Assembly (NCBI RefSeq): GCF_021432085.1
Contig: NZ_CP090366.1
Location: 2,294,001 to 2,358,000 of the forward strand
Length of the DNA: 64,000 bases
Direction: 5' to 3'
From: Stutzerimonas kunmingensis
Lineage (GTDB): Bacteria; Pseudomonadota; Gammaproteobacteria; Pseudomonadales; Pseudomonadaceae
Made by a program: the position numbers and the translations under genes. The stretch's first letter is position 1, and each line of letters opens with the position of its first letter. The notes below the pieces were generated by a model. The model did no database searches. It was not told the DNA's origin and saw nothing but the letters and a program-made list of their open reading frames with translations. Shown here one piece after another: positions 17,421-27,549 of this stretch.

Positions 17421-19418
17421 TCAGCGGACCTTGAATCGGCTTACGACGGCCGTGAGGCGTCCATTCGTGTCCAGGAGCGACTCGGTACTCCTATCGACGC
17501 TCGCGCCGCTTTCGACCAGTTCGTCAACCACATGCCGCACGGCGACCATGTTCCGGTTGATCTCCTCGGCTACGGCGCTCTGTTCTTCCGCCGCGGTGGC
17601 GATCTGGGTGCTGAGATCATTGATGTGAACGACCGAGTTGGTCATTTCATCAAGTCCAACGGTGACCTGAGCCGTTTTGTCGGCTGTCGCCTGGCAGCTG
17701 GCCTTGGTTTGTTCCATCGCCTGAACGGCAGAGCCGACCGCATCCTTCAGGCGTTGCAAGGTTTCATTGATTTCGGAGGTGCTCTGCTGCGTCCGTGCCG
17801 CAAGTGCGCGGACCTCGTCAGCGACGACCGCGAAGCCACGGCCCTGTTCGCCGGCTCGGGCCGCCTCGATCGCCGCATTCAGCGCAAGCAGGTTGGTCTG
17901 CCCGGCGATGTCACCAATGACGCCCAGTACATCGTTGATGCGCTGGGCATCGGCCTGCATCGCCTGGACTTTCGCCGTCGCGCTTTCCACTTCGCTGACC
18001 AGGGAGCGCACGCTGCTCGAGGCATCCTCGACGACTAGGCGGGAGGAGACCGCATTGTGGTTGGCCGTCTGGGTGAACGTCGCCGTATCGCTGGCACTGT
18101 GCGCAACCGATTCGGCAGTCGAGCTCATTTCGTTGATCGCGGTAACGGCCTGGTCGGTTTCCGAGGCGTGCCGGGCCAGCGCGTCATTGGTGATACGGGA
18201 CAGGTGCTTGAGCTGCGCGATCTCGGACTGGATCTGGGTGGTGGCGTCACTCACGTCGATCATCATTTTCTGCAGGTAGCCGATGAATCCATTGACTGAG
18301 CGTCCGACCTGATCGACTTCGTCCTCGCCCTTGATAGCGATACGCCTGGTCAGGTCTGCGTCGCCTGCGGATAGGGAATCGATGTTTGTCTTCAGAACGG
18401 CAAGTCGTTTCATCAGCTGATTGATCGCGACAAGCATGAGCGCGAGCAGGATGAGCACCATCGGGATCTGCAGGGATGCAAGCGTCCTGAGCATCGCATC
18501 GCTTCGTGCCTCAAGCTTGGCGGTCGGCAGGGCGGCGGCGAGGAACCAGGGGGTACCTTCGACAGGCGTCATGAAGAAGCTGAATTCTTCGCCGGACTTG
18601 CTCGTGAATACCTCCCGTCGCAACGCTTGCGACGGGCTGGCGAGCGCCTTCTGTACGGTCGCGATGAAGGGCGACTGTACGGACATCTCGGAAACGTTGC
18701 GTAGCACCATGTCCGAGCCAAGTTGCGGCTGGTTGCTGAGGATCTTGCCGTCGGCCTCGACGATCATGACCTCGCCTTCGATCTCGTCTTGCTTTTCGGC
18801 AACCAGGCGGTTGAAGAAGCCGAGGGTCAGGTCGATCGTCGACACGCCCCAGGGAGAGCCGTCCTTATAGATAGTCATCGCGCAATTGGTACGCGGCTCA
18901 GCACTGGCGTCATCCTTGTAGGCCGCTGCCCACACACATTTGCCGCGCGGTGCCTGCATGCCGCCTCGGTGCCAAGGCTCCTCGAAATAGTTACGCGATT
19001 CGGCCGAATTCCAGTGGGTATTGACGATCAGTTTGCCGGATGCGTCCCGGTGATAAAACGTGCTGTGCTTGGCGCGGCCTGGCGTACGGACGTCGGGGAG
19101 CGGCCAGATGCCGCCACCGAAGACCTTGACGTCACCGTACTGGTCGACGAGACCGGGTAGGACCCGGTCGATCTCGTCACTGTCAAGCATCGGCACCGTC
19201 TGGGTGATGCTGCGTGCTTGCGCTTCGACTCGCGCCAGGTCCATTGCGATGTGCTCGCCAATCTCGGTGACCTGCGACATGACGATGGTTTCGCCTGCCT
19301 CTATGAGCTGTGGCGTGACGAAGCGCTTGATCCCCAGCATCGTGAGCAACATGACCAGGAGAACGAAGCCGATGAAAGCGGCCGTGTAGCGAGCTTTGAT
19401 GGTACGCAAAGAGAGCAT
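17421..19418 (-). CDS. Methyl-accepting chemotaxis protein, dCache-type sensor
   Basis: About 665 residues. A first membrane helix (about 10-30) is followed by a ~300-residue periplasmic domain with Cache-like features ([46 protein letters not shown]), a second helix near 315-335, a HAMP domain and the cytoplasmic signalling domain. The hairpin tip is well conserved ([29 protein letters not shown]). The ligand is unknown; dCache domains often bind amino acids or small organic acids. The ATG at 19418 has AGGA 5-8 bases upstream. It is a single gene, divergent from nothing close. Confidence 0.9.
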   Translation of the reverse strand: MLSLRTIKARYTAAFIGFVLLVMLLTMLGIKRFVTPQLIEAGETIVMSQVTEIGEHIAMDLARVEAQARSITQTVPMLDSDEIDRVLPGLVDQYGDVKVFGGGIWPLPDVRTPGRAKHSTFYHRDASGKLIVNTHWNSAESRNYFEEPWHRGGMQAPRGKCVWAAAYKDDASAEPRTNCAMTIYKDGSPWGVSTIDLTLGFFNRLVAEKQDEIEGEVMIVEADGKILSNQPQLGSDMVLRNVSEMSVQSPFIATVQKALASPSQALRREVFTSKSGEEFSFFMTPVEGTPWFLAAALPTAKLEARSDAMLRTLASLQIPMVLILLALMLVAINQLMKRLAVLKTNIDSLSAGDADLTRRIAIKGEDEVDQVGRSVNGFIGYLQKMMIDVSDATTQIQSEIAQLKHLSRITNDALARHASETDQAVTAINEMSSTAESVAHSASDTATFTQTANHNAVSSRLVVEDASSSVRSLVSEVESATAKVQAMQADAQRINDVLGVIGDIAGQTNLLALNAAIEAARAGEQGRGFAVVADEVRALAARTQQSTSEINETLQRLKDAVGSAVQAMEQTKASCQATADKTAQVTVGLDEMTNSVVHINDLSTQIATAAEEQSAVAEEINRNMVAVRHVVDELVESGASVDRSTESLLDTNGRLTAVVSRFKVR

Positions 19419-19629
19419 GGATCCTGAACCTTGAGACAGCCGGCCCAACGGAGGGCATGGCGATGGTGCGCTATCGGCTAGTTGACCGATTAGTTAAGAA
19501 ATCGGCGACTAACGGTCCTTCGAGAATGGCTCGCAGGTTATTCGTCGTATTACCAGGTGCGCGGCCATCGAATCAGGCATCCAGTAGTGATGCCCCACAC
19601 GGTCATGGGCCCCGCTGCGCCGATGTTGC

Positions 19630-22620
19630 TCAGCAGACGTCGGCGCGCAGCTGCTCGACGGCATCTAGCAGCTGGTCCTGGGTGAAGGGCTTGGCCAGTC
19701 GCTGCAGCGGCAGGGCCGGGGTGGCCGATGGCAGTTCGGCATAACCGGACACCAGCAGGATCGGCAGCTCCGGCCGGCTTGCCCGTACCTCGGCAGCCAG
19801 TTGCGCGCCGCTCATCAGCGGCATGGCGTGGTCGGTGACGAGCATGTCGATCTGCGCCACCTGCAGCAGCTCCAGCGCCTGCGCAGCGGAACGCGCCGTC
19901 AAGACGTGGTGGCCGGCGGCTTCGAGCATGCCGGCGGTGCCGAACAGCACCAGTTCGTCATCATCCACGGCCAGCACGGACAGCGGACGCGTGGTTCTGC
20001 GCGGGAGGTCATGCGGTAACGGGCTGTGAGTCGGTTCCGCGGCTGGCTCGTCCTCCAGTGCTGGCAGCCAGATTTGCGCGGTGGTGCCGGCGCCCGGGCT
20101 GCTGCGCAGCACCAGCCGCCCGCCGGATTGCTCGGCCAGGCCATGCACCATCGACAGGCCGAGACCGGTGCCCTTGCCGATGCCCTTGGTGGTGAAGAAC
20201 GGTTCGACCGCGCGCTTGAGCGTCGTTTCATCCATGCCGGTGCCGCTGTCGCTGACATTCAGGCGAACGTAGCGCCCGGCGGCGAGGCCATGCTGCTCGC
20301 TGGACAGCGTCACCTGTTCGGCGACGATGAGGATACGGCCCTCGCCGCCCATGGCGTCGCGCGCGTTGGCGGCGAGGTTGAGCAGGGCGGTTTCCAGCTG
20401 GTTGGGATCGGTCTTGACCCGCGCCAGTCGCTGCGGCAGATCCACTTCCAGCTGGATGGTCGGGCCGAGTGAGCTGAGCAGCAGTTCCTTCATGCCTGCG
20501 ATCAGTTGCGCCAGGTCGATCGGCGTCTTGTGCAGTTCCTGTTTGCGGGCGAAGGTGAGCATGCGCGCGGTGAGCGAAGCGCCGCGCTCGGCACCGGCCC
20601 TGGCATTGTCGACCAGGCGCAGCAGCGCGGGCTCGGCGGGCATGCGCCGACGCAGCAGGTCGAGGCTGCCGAGCACGGCCATCAGCAGATTGTTGAAGTC
20701 GTGGGCGATACCGCCGGTGAGGTTGCCCAGCGCCTCCATCTTGTGCAGCTGCTGCAGTGCCTGTTCGGCATTCACCCGTTCGCTGATGTCCAGCGCCTCG
20801 GGTACCAGGGCGAAGATACTGCCGTCCTCGCCCGTGACCGGGCGCACGGAGAAATCGAAGACGCGCACGCCCTGCGGCATGTTCAGGGTCATGGTCTCGC
20901 GCTCGGTGGCACCGGCCGCCACCCGCCGCGTCATCTCGCGGACCCTCTCTGGCATGCCGGGTGTCGCGGCGAACCAGGGCGATTCCCAGAATGGCAGGTA
21001 GGCCAGTTCGTTGAAGCGGGCGCCGATGCCCGCCAGCGCCGTGGCGTTCACATAGAGAATCGCGCCGTCCGGCGCGAGCATCGCCATGTACAGGTGCGAG
21101 GTTTCCAGCACCGCACGAATGTTCGCCTCGCTGCGGGCCAACGCCGCGGTGCGCTCGGCGACCTTGGCTTCCAGCTGTTCCAGAAAGCACTGCTCGCGTT
21201 GCCTGACTGCCGCAGCAGAGCGCACACGCTCGATGTGCGCCCAGGAGCGATCGGTGACTTCTCTGAGCAGGGCGAGCTCGCAGGCGCTCCATACTCTAGG
21301 CACGCGGTCATGAATGGCCATCAGTGCGGTCAGTCGGCCCTCCTTGACCAGCGGCAGGCAGATGGTGGCGGCGATATCCAGTTGCTGGAAGGTCGCCGCG
21401 TCGGCGGCGGGCAGGCGGGCGAGGTGATCGTCGACGATGAAGGCTTCGCCAGCGCGCAGCTTCTGGACCGCGAGGCCGCCGAATGCGGCGAGCCGGTAGT
21501 GGCCGACGATGCTCATGCAGCCCGGCGCCGACCAGTCGCCGCGGATGGTGAAGCTGTCCTGGTCGGGCTCCATGTCGGCGTAGGCGCAGCTGGACAGGCC
21601 CAGATGCTCGCCGAGCATGCGTGTGGTGATATTCAGGATGGCGTCTGCGTCGACGCTGCGGGCGGTTTCCTTGGCCAGAGCGTCGAGGAAACGCAAGCGT
21701 TGTTCGTTTTCGCGCAGGGCCTGTTCGGCCTCGGCGCGCTCGGTGACGTCATGACCCTCGACGAAAATGCCGCAGACATCGCCATTCGCATCGGTCACCG
21801 GCTGGAAGACGAAATCCAGCAGGCGCTCTTCCTCCGCCTCTCCCTGGATGCGCTGCAGGCCAACGCGGATACCGGAGCCGACAAAGGCCGTGCCGCTGCG
21901 ATAGACCTGGTCGAGAATGTCGATAAAGCCCTGCCGCTCGACCTCCGGCAGCGCTTCGCGTACCGGCCTGCCGATGACATCGCGTTCACCCACTACCCGC
22001 AGATAGGCCGGGTTGGTCATCTCGAAGACATGTTCCGGGCCGCGCAGCATCGCCGTCAGCCCCGGTGCCTGTTCGAACATCTGTTGCAGGCGTGCCTGCT
22101 GGCGCTGCAGCTCACGCTCGGCCATTACCCGCTCGGTGGTTTCCACCACGAGAGCGATCACGCCGGCCGGCCGGGCCTGATCATCGAACACCGGCGAATA
22201 GTCCAGATTCATCCAGGCGCGCTCGGGGCGGCCGCTGCGGTACAGCAGCAGTTCCTGGTCCTTGTACGACAGCGCGCCGCCAGCCAGGACGACCTTCATC
22301 ACGTTGTCGTTGAACTCGGCGACTTCCGGCCAGCCCTCGCGTACTTCAGAACCGAGCAACTGCGGATGTCGGCTGCCGGCGAGCTCTGAATAGGCGTCGT
22401 TGTAGATCATGACGCCGCGCTCGCCCCAGAGCAGCGCGATGGGCGTCGGCGAAAGCAGCAGCATGGCCGTGACGGTCTTCAGGCTCGACGGCCATTCCGC
22501 CAGCGGTCCCAGCGCCGTCTGCGACCAGTCGAAGCGGCGAATCAGTGCGCCGAGCGCGCCGCCGGCGGGGAGAAATGCGAGGCTCGAGTCGTCAGGCGCG
22601 AGGTTTGCTGCTGGGTCCAT
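19630..22620 (-). CDS. Hybrid sensor histidine kinase (PAS, PAS, GAF, PAS, HisKA, HATPase, REC)
   Basis: About 996 residues without obvious membrane helices, so probably cytoplasmic. Order: N-terminal PAS-like domains (about 40-300), a GAF domain (about 310-470), a short coiled coil, a PAS (about 505-620), HisKA with H-box GGIAHDFNNLLMAVLG (about 632-648), HATPase (NLAANARDAM, GTGLGLSMVHGLAEQSGG) and a C-terminal receiver (VLAVDDDELVLFG; phospho-acceptor in MLVTDHAMP). This layout is common in Pseudomonas bathy-kinases of the HWE-independent type. The cognate pathway is unknown. It is divergent from the helicase gene, sharing a 207-bp gap with a CATATC-AAC-GATATG palindrome at 22792-22806. 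Confidence 0.9.
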   Translation of the reverse strand: MDPAANLAPDDSSLAFLPAGGALGALIRRFDWSQTALGPLAEWPSSLKTVTAMLLLSPTPIALLWGERGVMIYNDAYSELAGSRHPQLLGSEVREGWPEVAEFNDNVMKVVLAGGALSYKDQELLLYRSGRPERAWMNLDYSPVFDDQARPAGVIALVVETTERVMAERELQRQQARLQQMFEQAPGLTAMLRGPEHVFEMTNPAYLRVVGERDVIGRPVREALPEVERQGFIDILDQVYRSGTAFVGSGIRVGLQRIQGEAEEERLLDFVFQPVTDANGDVCGIFVEGHDVTERAEAEQALRENEQRLRFLDALAKETARSVDADAILNITTRMLGEHLGLSSCAYADMEPDQDSFTIRGDWSAPGCMSIVGHYRLAAFGGLAVQKLRAGEAFIVDDHLARLPAADAATFQQLDIAATICLPLVKEGRLTALMAIHDRVPRVWSACELALLREVTDRSWAHIERVRSAAAVRQREQCFLEQLEAKVAERTAALARSEANIRAVLETSHLYMAMLAPDGAILYVNATALAGIGARFNELAYLPFWESPWFAATPGMPERVREMTRRVAAGATERETMTLNMPQGVRVFDFSVRPVTGEDGSIFALVPEALDISERVNAEQALQQLHKMEALGNLTGGIAHDFNNLLMAVLGSLDLLRRRMPAEPALLRLVDNARAGAERGASLTARMLTFARKQELHKTPIDLAQLIAGMKELLLSSLGPTIQLEVDLPQRLARVKTDPNQLETALLNLAANARDAMGGEGRILIVAEQVTLSSEQHGLAAGRYVRLNVSDSGTGMDETTLKRAVEPFFTTKGIGKGTGLGLSMVHGLAEQSGGRLVLRSSPGAGTTAQIWLPALEDEPAAEPTHSPLPHDLPRRTTRPLSVLAVDDDELVLFGTAGMLEAAGHHVLTARSAAQALELLQVAQIDMLVTDHAMPLMSGAQLAAEVRASRPELPILLVSGYAELPSATPALPLQRLAKPFTQDQLLDAVEQLRADVC

Positions 22621-22827
22621 CAGTAGCGATCCGTATCCGGTGTGAAGACAGGGCAGGGCTGTACAGGCGAGAGCTGGTTCAGCTCAGACAGCCGATTGCC
22701 CGGGAAGTCGTGCCGGCGAGGCAGGCGATTGCTGGCACCATTCGCTGCTGTTCGTCCTTGCAGCGGCCAGCGTACAGGGAAAAACCCGTACCATATCAAC
22801 GATATGCAATGCCCACGGTGATTTCCG

Positions 22828-24792
22828 ATGTTTTCTGCCGTCAAGCGTTACAGGGCTCTGGTCGCCGGGGTGCTGCAGCGCTGTTTTCCACGTACCTCGG
22901 CCCATCTGCGTGATGAGGACGAGCTGTTGTTTCGTCGCTGGGGCGGTGCGCCCGGCAAGGCGAACAAGGCCACGGCCAGCAAACGCAGGGGCAAACCTGC
23001 CACCAAGTCAAAGAGCAAGTCGGAAGGGCCGCCGCATGCCACCGCCAAGCCGCGCAAGGCCGCCGCTCAGGGCATCTATGCGGCTGCGCAACTGAAGATT
23101 GAGGATGCGCAGGTCCAGGCGATGCGTGACCGCGTCGAGCAGGCGGTAGCTGCCGGGATCGTGAGCGCACCGTCGCAGGAGCAATGGGCGATGATCCTCA
23201 GCCGCAGCCCGGTGACGCGAATCTTCGCCGGCGCCGGCTCCGGCAAATCCACCACCTTGTTGCTGCGGGTGGTGTTCATGCTCTGCCACATGGGCGTCGA
23301 GCCTGGGCGGCTGACAGTCATTTCCTTTACCAATGCCTCCTGCGCGCAGCTGCGCGAACAGCTGGTGCGGGTGCTTGGCTTCTGGCAGGTGCCGTTCGAT
23401 GCGCAGCAGGCGCGCCAGTGCGTGCGCACCTTCCATTCGGCCATGGCGCAGCTGGCGCGTGAGGTGCTGGCCCGGCCGGTGTGGTTCGAGCAGCTGGACG
23501 ACAAGGCCGCCGCGGCGGACGAGCCGGACAACCCGCTGGCCACCGCACGCCTGCGTCCGGCGCAAGTTCGCCTGCTCAAGCAGGCCTATCAGCAGTGCTA
23601 CGCCGAGCAGGCGACATTCCGCGAACGGGTGCATCGGCTGCTCGACTTGCCTGCGCCGCCAACCGAGAGCGAGCAGGGCAAGCGCGCTGCCCCGAAAGCG
23701 CCAGGGGATGCCTTCACCCTGGCCGGCGAGTTCACGCCACTGCCGCTGTACGAGGCCTTCTACGCCCAGGCTGGGTTTATCGAGAGCATCGGCATTCGCA
23801 TCGACCAGTTGCAAGCGGCCAGATTGCAGTGCGCGGCGCGTGAAAAGGATTTCATCGAGGCGCTGGTGAGCTTTCATGGCTACTTCAGAGCGGCGTTGCG
23901 AGAGCAGGGGCTGATGACCTTCAACGAGGCCTTTCAACAACTCACCGAGCGCCTGGGCTCAGGCTCGGATATGCCACAGGCCAGCCTTGCCCCGTTCGAG
24001 CACCTGCTGATCGACGAATTTCAGGACATTTCCCCGCAGATCGTCCAGTGGCTGCAAGCGCTGCATCGCCAGCTGGCGCGACAGAAGGTCGGCCCGAGTC
24101 TGATGGCCATTGGTGACGACTGGCAGTCGATCTTCGGCTGGCGCGGCAGTTCGCCGGAGTTGTTCATGGACTTCGACAAGTACTTCCCGCGGCGTGGCGC
24201 CAAGGGCAGCGAGACGCTGCTGCTGGAGACCAACTACCGCTCCATCGAGCCGGTGATTCGTGATGGCGAGGCGGTGCTGGCCGGCGTGCAGTTCAAGCAG
24301 ATCAAGACCAGCCGGCCATGCAAGCCGACGCAGCCCGGCGACCACGGGGTAAAGCTGGTCACCGGTTTCGAGCTGAACAAGGGCCTGCCGAAGCTGATCG
24401 AGGCGATCACTGCGCAGTGCGCCCATGTGGCCGAACGGCAAAGCCGCGAACGCACCGCGGTGCTGCTGCTCAGCCGGCGCAACGAGCCGCTGCGGACCAT
24501 TCAGGCGCAGCTGGACCGCAAGCTGCCGGTCAAGGCTTACACCATCCACCGCGCCAAGGGACTGCAGGCCGAGGTGGCGATCATCATCGATGACTGCGCC
24601 CCGGTGCAGCCGCACCCGCTGCGCAATGCGCTGTATGCCTACTCGGGTTTCTTCCGCAACAGCTATGACCAGGCCATGGCCGATGAAAGCCTGCGCCTGG
24701 GCTATGTGGCGATCACCCGCGGCGTCAGCCGGGTGTTCTGGTACACGCGCAAGCCTCAGGGTGCCACGGCACTGTTGCGCCAGCGCAGCTAG
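22828..24792 (+). CDS. UvrD/Rep-like superfamily 1 helicase
   Basis: About 654 residues. A Lys/Arg/Ala-rich N-terminal tail (about 38-80: KANKATASKRRGKPATKSK) precedes a UvrD-type motor. Motifs are Walker A GAGSGKST (about 135), LTVISFTNAS (Ia), LLIDEFQDIS (II, about 394), AIGDDWQSIFGWRGS (III), LLETNYRS (IV), AYTIHRAKGLQAEV (V) and LGYVAITRGV (VI). The protein should be an ATP-driven 3'-5' translocase on single-stranded DNA, but it is shorter than UvrD/Rep (about 670-720) with a reduced 2B region and a family-specific basic tail. Its physiological role is not known. It converges on, and its last 4 bases overlap, the kinase-phosphatase gene. Confidence 0.87.
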   Translation: MFSAVKRYRALVAGVLQRCFPRTSAHLRDEDELLFRRWGGAPGKANKATASKRRGKPATKSKSKSEGPPHATAKPRKAAAQGIYAAAQLKIEDAQVQAMRDRVEQAVAAGIVSAPSQEQWAMILSRSPVTRIFAGAGSGKSTTLLLRVVFMLCHMGVEPGRLTVISFTNASCAQLREQLVRVLGFWQVPFDAQQARQCVRTFHSAMAQLAREVLARPVWFEQLDDKAAAADEPDNPLATARLRPAQVRLLKQAYQQCYAEQATFRERVHRLLDLPAPPTESEQGKRAAPKAPGDAFTLAGEFTPLPLYEAFYAQAGFIESIGIRIDQLQAARLQCAAREKDFIEALVSFHGYFRAALREQGLMTFNEAFQQLTERLGSGSDMPQASLAPFEHLLIDEFQDISPQIVQWLQALHRQLARQKVGPSLMAIGDDWQSIFGWRGSSPELFMDFDKYFPRRGAKGSETLLLETNYRSIEPVIRDGEAVLAGVQFKQIKTSRPCKPTQPGDHGVKLVTGFELNKGLPKLIEAITAQCAHVAERQSRERTAVLLLSRRNEPLRTIQAQLDRKLPVKAYTIHRAKGLQAEVAIIIDDCAPVQPHPLRNALYAYSGFFRNSYDQAMADESLRLGYVAITRGVSRVFWYTRKPQGATALLRQRS

Positions 24793-26510
24793 CGCAACAG
24801 CAGCGCAACTACTGTACCGGCCAGCAGCAGCGACAGGCCCTTCCAGAACAGCAGCGGATTGCGTTCCAGCAGCGGCGGGCGGGCCCGGTTGAGAAACGCC
24901 GGGTTGGGCTGGCGCAGCTCGAAGACGAACTCCGACAGCTCGGCATAGCGCCGCGCCGGATCGGGATGCAGCGCCTTGCCCAGCACTTCGTCGATCCACG
25001 CGGGGATATCGCGCTGCGCATGGCGCAGCGGCTGATAGCACAGGCGTTTCTGCGCTGCGGTGGTGCGTGCCCTGGCGACGTCGGCGCCGTAGGGCAAGCG
25101 ACCGCTGAGCAGCTGATAGGCAATCACCGCCAGCGAATACTGATCCGAACGCGGCGTGCCGGCCTCGCCGAGGAAGTATTCCGGGGCGGTATAGGCGGCG
25201 GTGCCGAGCAGGTTGTCCTGCGTGCCCGGTGCGTTGCGTTCGGCGAGCCCGGCGACGCGGGTCGAGCCGAAATCGATGATCTTCAGGGTGCCGGTGGCAT
25301 CGATCATCAGGTTCTGCGGGCGCAGGTCCTGGTGCAGCATTTCCAGGCGGTGGAAGGCGCGCAGGCCGCGGGCGATCTGCTCGACGATGCCGCGCACGGT
25401 TTCCAGGTCCGGCTGTGGATGGTCGAGCATCCACTGCGCCAGCGTCTGGCCATCGATGAATTCGCTCACCGTGTACAGGTAGCGGCGCTGCCGCGGTGGC
25501 GGGCAGGCCTTGACCACATGAGGATTGTCCAGGCGCCGGGCGATCCACTCTTCCAGCAGGAAGCGCTCCAGATAGGCCGCGTCGCCCCGCAGATCCATCG
25601 ACGGCGTCTTCAGCACCACTTTGGCGCCGCTGGCTTCGTCGACGGCCAGGTGCACATGGCTGCGGCTGCTGATGTGCAGCTCGCGAACGATGCGATAGCC
25701 GTCGAACTGCATGCGCGGCTCCAGCAGTGGCGGCAGCGACAGTTCGCCGAGTTGCCGCTGCACGTCGTCGACGGCCTGCTCCGGCAGGCTGTCGATGCGC
25801 ACCAGTTGTGCGGTGAGGTTGTCGTCGCTGCCGTTGGCCAATGCCCGCTCGACGATCCGGCGCGCCGCCAGGTCGAGGTCGTCGCCATGCTCGGCGACGA
25901 GCTGCGCCGCATCCCGCGCGCCGATGTGCTCGTAGACGCCATCGGTGGCGAGCAGGAACAGATCGCCGACCGCCAGCGGCAGGGTGCGGTAGTCGATCTC
26001 CAGGTGCCGGTCGATGCCCAGCGCGCGGCCGAGGTAGCTGGTATCCGCCGACACGCGCACGCGGTGATCTTCGGTCAGCTGTTCGAGGCCGCCGTCGCGC
26101 AGTCGATAGATGCGCGCATCGCCGACGTGGAACAAGTGCGCGCTAGCGGACTTGAGCACCAGCGCGCTGAAGGTGCAGACATAGCCGCGGTCGCGGTCAT
26201 AGCGGTGCGGGCTTTGGCGGGTCTGCGCATGCAGCCAGGAATTGATCGCCACCAGCACCCGCTGCGCCGACTGCTTCACCGACCAGGCGTCGGAGGTGCA
26301 GAAGTAGTCGGAAAGAAAGCTCGCCACCGCGGTTTCGCTGGCGATATGGCTGACCTCGCTGCTGCTGATGCCATCGGCCAGTGCAATGGCGATGCCCTTG
26401 CTGGCGAGCTGGGCGTCAGCCGGCACGCAGGCGCCGTGAAAGTCCTGGTTGGCCGGTTTGCGTCCGCGGTCCGAATGCTGGCCGAGGGAAATGGCGAGTT
26501 GGCTGGGCAT
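24789..26510 (-). CDS. Fused PP2C phosphatase / Ser-Thr protein kinase, tail-anchored
   Basis: About 573 residues. Residues 1-235 form a PP2C domain (HSDRGRKPANQDF, LADGISSS, HVGDARIYRLRDG, LLATDGVYEHI, GSDDNLTAQLV). Residues about 255-530 form a kinase domain with catalytic LHQDLRPQNLM in place of HRDLKPxN, IDFGST (DFG) and the PEYF segment. The usual Gly-rich loop is replaced by a Gly-poor ELHISSRSHVHLAV. A C-terminal helix (FWKGLSLLLAGTVVALLL) anchors it to the membrane. In P. aeruginosa the same fusion sits between nirB and the nitrate transporter gene; here it follows the nitrite transporter on the same strand. A role in tuning nitrogen assimilation is likely but unproven. Confidence 0.9.
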   Translation of the reverse strand: MPSQLAISLGQHSDRGRKPANQDFHGACVPADAQLASKGIAIALADGISSSEVSHIASETAVASFLSDYFCTSDAWSVKQSAQRVLVAINSWLHAQTRQSPHRYDRDRGYVCTFSALVLKSASAHLFHVGDARIYRLRDGGLEQLTEDHRVRVSADTSYLGRALGIDRHLEIDYRTLPLAVGDLFLLATDGVYEHIGARDAAQLVAEHGDDLDLAARRIVERALANGSDDNLTAQLVRIDSLPEQAVDDVQRQLGELSLPPLLEPRMQFDGYRIVRELHISSRSHVHLAVDEASGAKVVLKTPSMDLRGDAAYLERFLLEEWIARRLDNPHVVKACPPPRQRRYLYTVSEFIDGQTLAQWMLDHPQPDLETVRGIVEQIARGLRAFHRLEMLHQDLRPQNLMIDATGTLKIIDFGSTRVAGLAERNAPGTQDNLLGTAAYTAPEYFLGEAGTPRSDQYSLAVIAYQLLSGRLPYGADVARARTTAAQKRLCYQPLRHAQRDIPAWIDEVLGKALHPDPARRYAELSEFVFELRQPNPAFLNRARPPLLERNPLLFWKGLSLLLAGTVVALLLR

Positions 26511-26526
26511 GTTTATCTGCGCAAAA

Positions 26527-26552
26527 GCCCCGGCGCGCATGCGAGCCGGGGC
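26527..26552 (-). terminator. Intrinsic terminator after the nitrite transporter gene
   Basis: Read on the minus strand, GCCCCGGC and GCCGGGGC pair across a 10-base loop and are followed by TTTT (26526-26523). It lies between the transporter stop and the kinase start, so the downstream kinase gene is expressed by read-through or from its own promoter. Confidence 0.6.
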
Positions 26553-26569
26553 CTTCGTTCACTCCAGGG

Positions 26570-27382
26570 TCAGTAGACGGTGCGCTTGGGTGCGGTGCGC
26601 ACATGGGTGGTGTAGAGCGTCAGGCCGGTGAAGGCCAGGCCGCCGACCAGGTTGCCCAAAGCGGTGGGGATCTCGTTCCACAGCATGTAATCCATCACCG
26701 AGAAGTCGCCGCCCATGATCATCGCCGAGGGGAAGAGAAACATGTTCACCACCGAATGCTCGAAGCCCATGAAGAAGAACAGCATGATCGGCATCCACAT
26801 GGCGATCACCTTGCCGCTGACCGAGGTGGAGATCATCGCGCCGACGACACCCATCGAGACCATCCAGTTGCACAGCATGCCGCGCAGGAAGATGGTCGCC
26901 CAGCCCGCCGCGCCGAACTCCGCGTAGCCCAGTGTGCGGTCCTCGCCGATGTGCGAGATCTTCTCGCCGATCGGTCCCGGCTCGGTGGAGAAACCCATGG
27001 TGAAGACGAAGGCCATCATGAAGGCGACCACCAGCGCACCGGCGAAGTTGCCGAGAAACACCCAGCCCCAGTTGCGCAGGATGCCATTCACGGTCACACC
27101 AGGACGACGGTCGAGCAGGGCCAGCGGGGTGAGCATGAATACCCCGGTGAGCAGGTCGAAGCCCATCAGGTAAAGCATGATGAAGCCGACCGGAAACAGC
27201 ATCGCGCCGACCAGCGGCGAGCCGGTCTGCACAGTCACGGCCACGGCGAACACCGCGGCGAGAGAGAGGATGGCGCCAGCCATGAAGGCTCGGATCAGTG
27301 TGTCGCGGGTGGACATGAAGATCTTCGATTCGCCGGCGTCCACCATCTTGGTGACGAACTCGGAGGGGATGATGTAGGACAT
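26570..27382 (-). CDS. nirC: FNT-family formate/nitrite transporter (NirC-like)
   Basis: About 270 residues with six membrane helices and the FNT signatures: FMAGAILSLAAVFAVAV, GFDLLTGVFMLTPLALLD and NWGWVFLGNFAGALVV in the first half, LCNWMVSMGVVGAMIS and GFEHSVVNMFLFPSA in the second (the conserved H in FEHS lies in the pore). It follows nirB-nirD on the same strand by 167 bp, so nitrite uptake or export for assimilation is the best role. Formate cannot be excluded from sequence alone, since fdh genes are 27 kb away and not linked. Confidence 0.9.
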   Translation of the reverse strand: MSYIIPSEFVTKMVDAGESKIFMSTRDTLIRAFMAGAILSLAAVFAVAVTVQTGSPLVGAMLFPVGFIMLYLMGFDLLTGVFMLTPLALLDRRPGVTVNGILRNWGWVFLGNFAGALVVAFMMAFVFTMGFSTEPGPIGEKISHIGEDRTLGYAEFGAAGWATIFLRGMLCNWMVSMGVVGAMISTSVSGKVIAMWMPIMLFFFMGFEHSVVNMFLFPSAMIMGGDFSVMDYMLWNEIPTALGNLVGGLAFTGLTLYTTHVRTAPKRTVY

Positions 27383-27490
27383 GTCGGTCTCTCTGAATGG
27401 CAGTAAGAGGCCAGGCCCCGGCGGCGGTCGCGGGGCGCTGGCTGAGCGATGTGAATTGCTGGGGAATCGAGGTCAGGTTCGCGGCCGAGA

Positions 27491-27523
27491 CCGCTCCCAC
27501 GGATCGGCCCGGTTTGGGAGCGG
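27491..27523 (-). other. Hairpin between nirD and the transporter gene
   Basis: CCGCTCCCA pairs perfectly (9 bp) with TGGGAGCGG over a 15-base loop in the 167-bp gap after nirD. No T-run follows. It could be a weak terminator or an mRNA processing/stability stem within the operon. Confidence 0.35.
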
Positions 27524-27549
27524 GGAGCCGCGCGAGTAAACGTTGGCAA

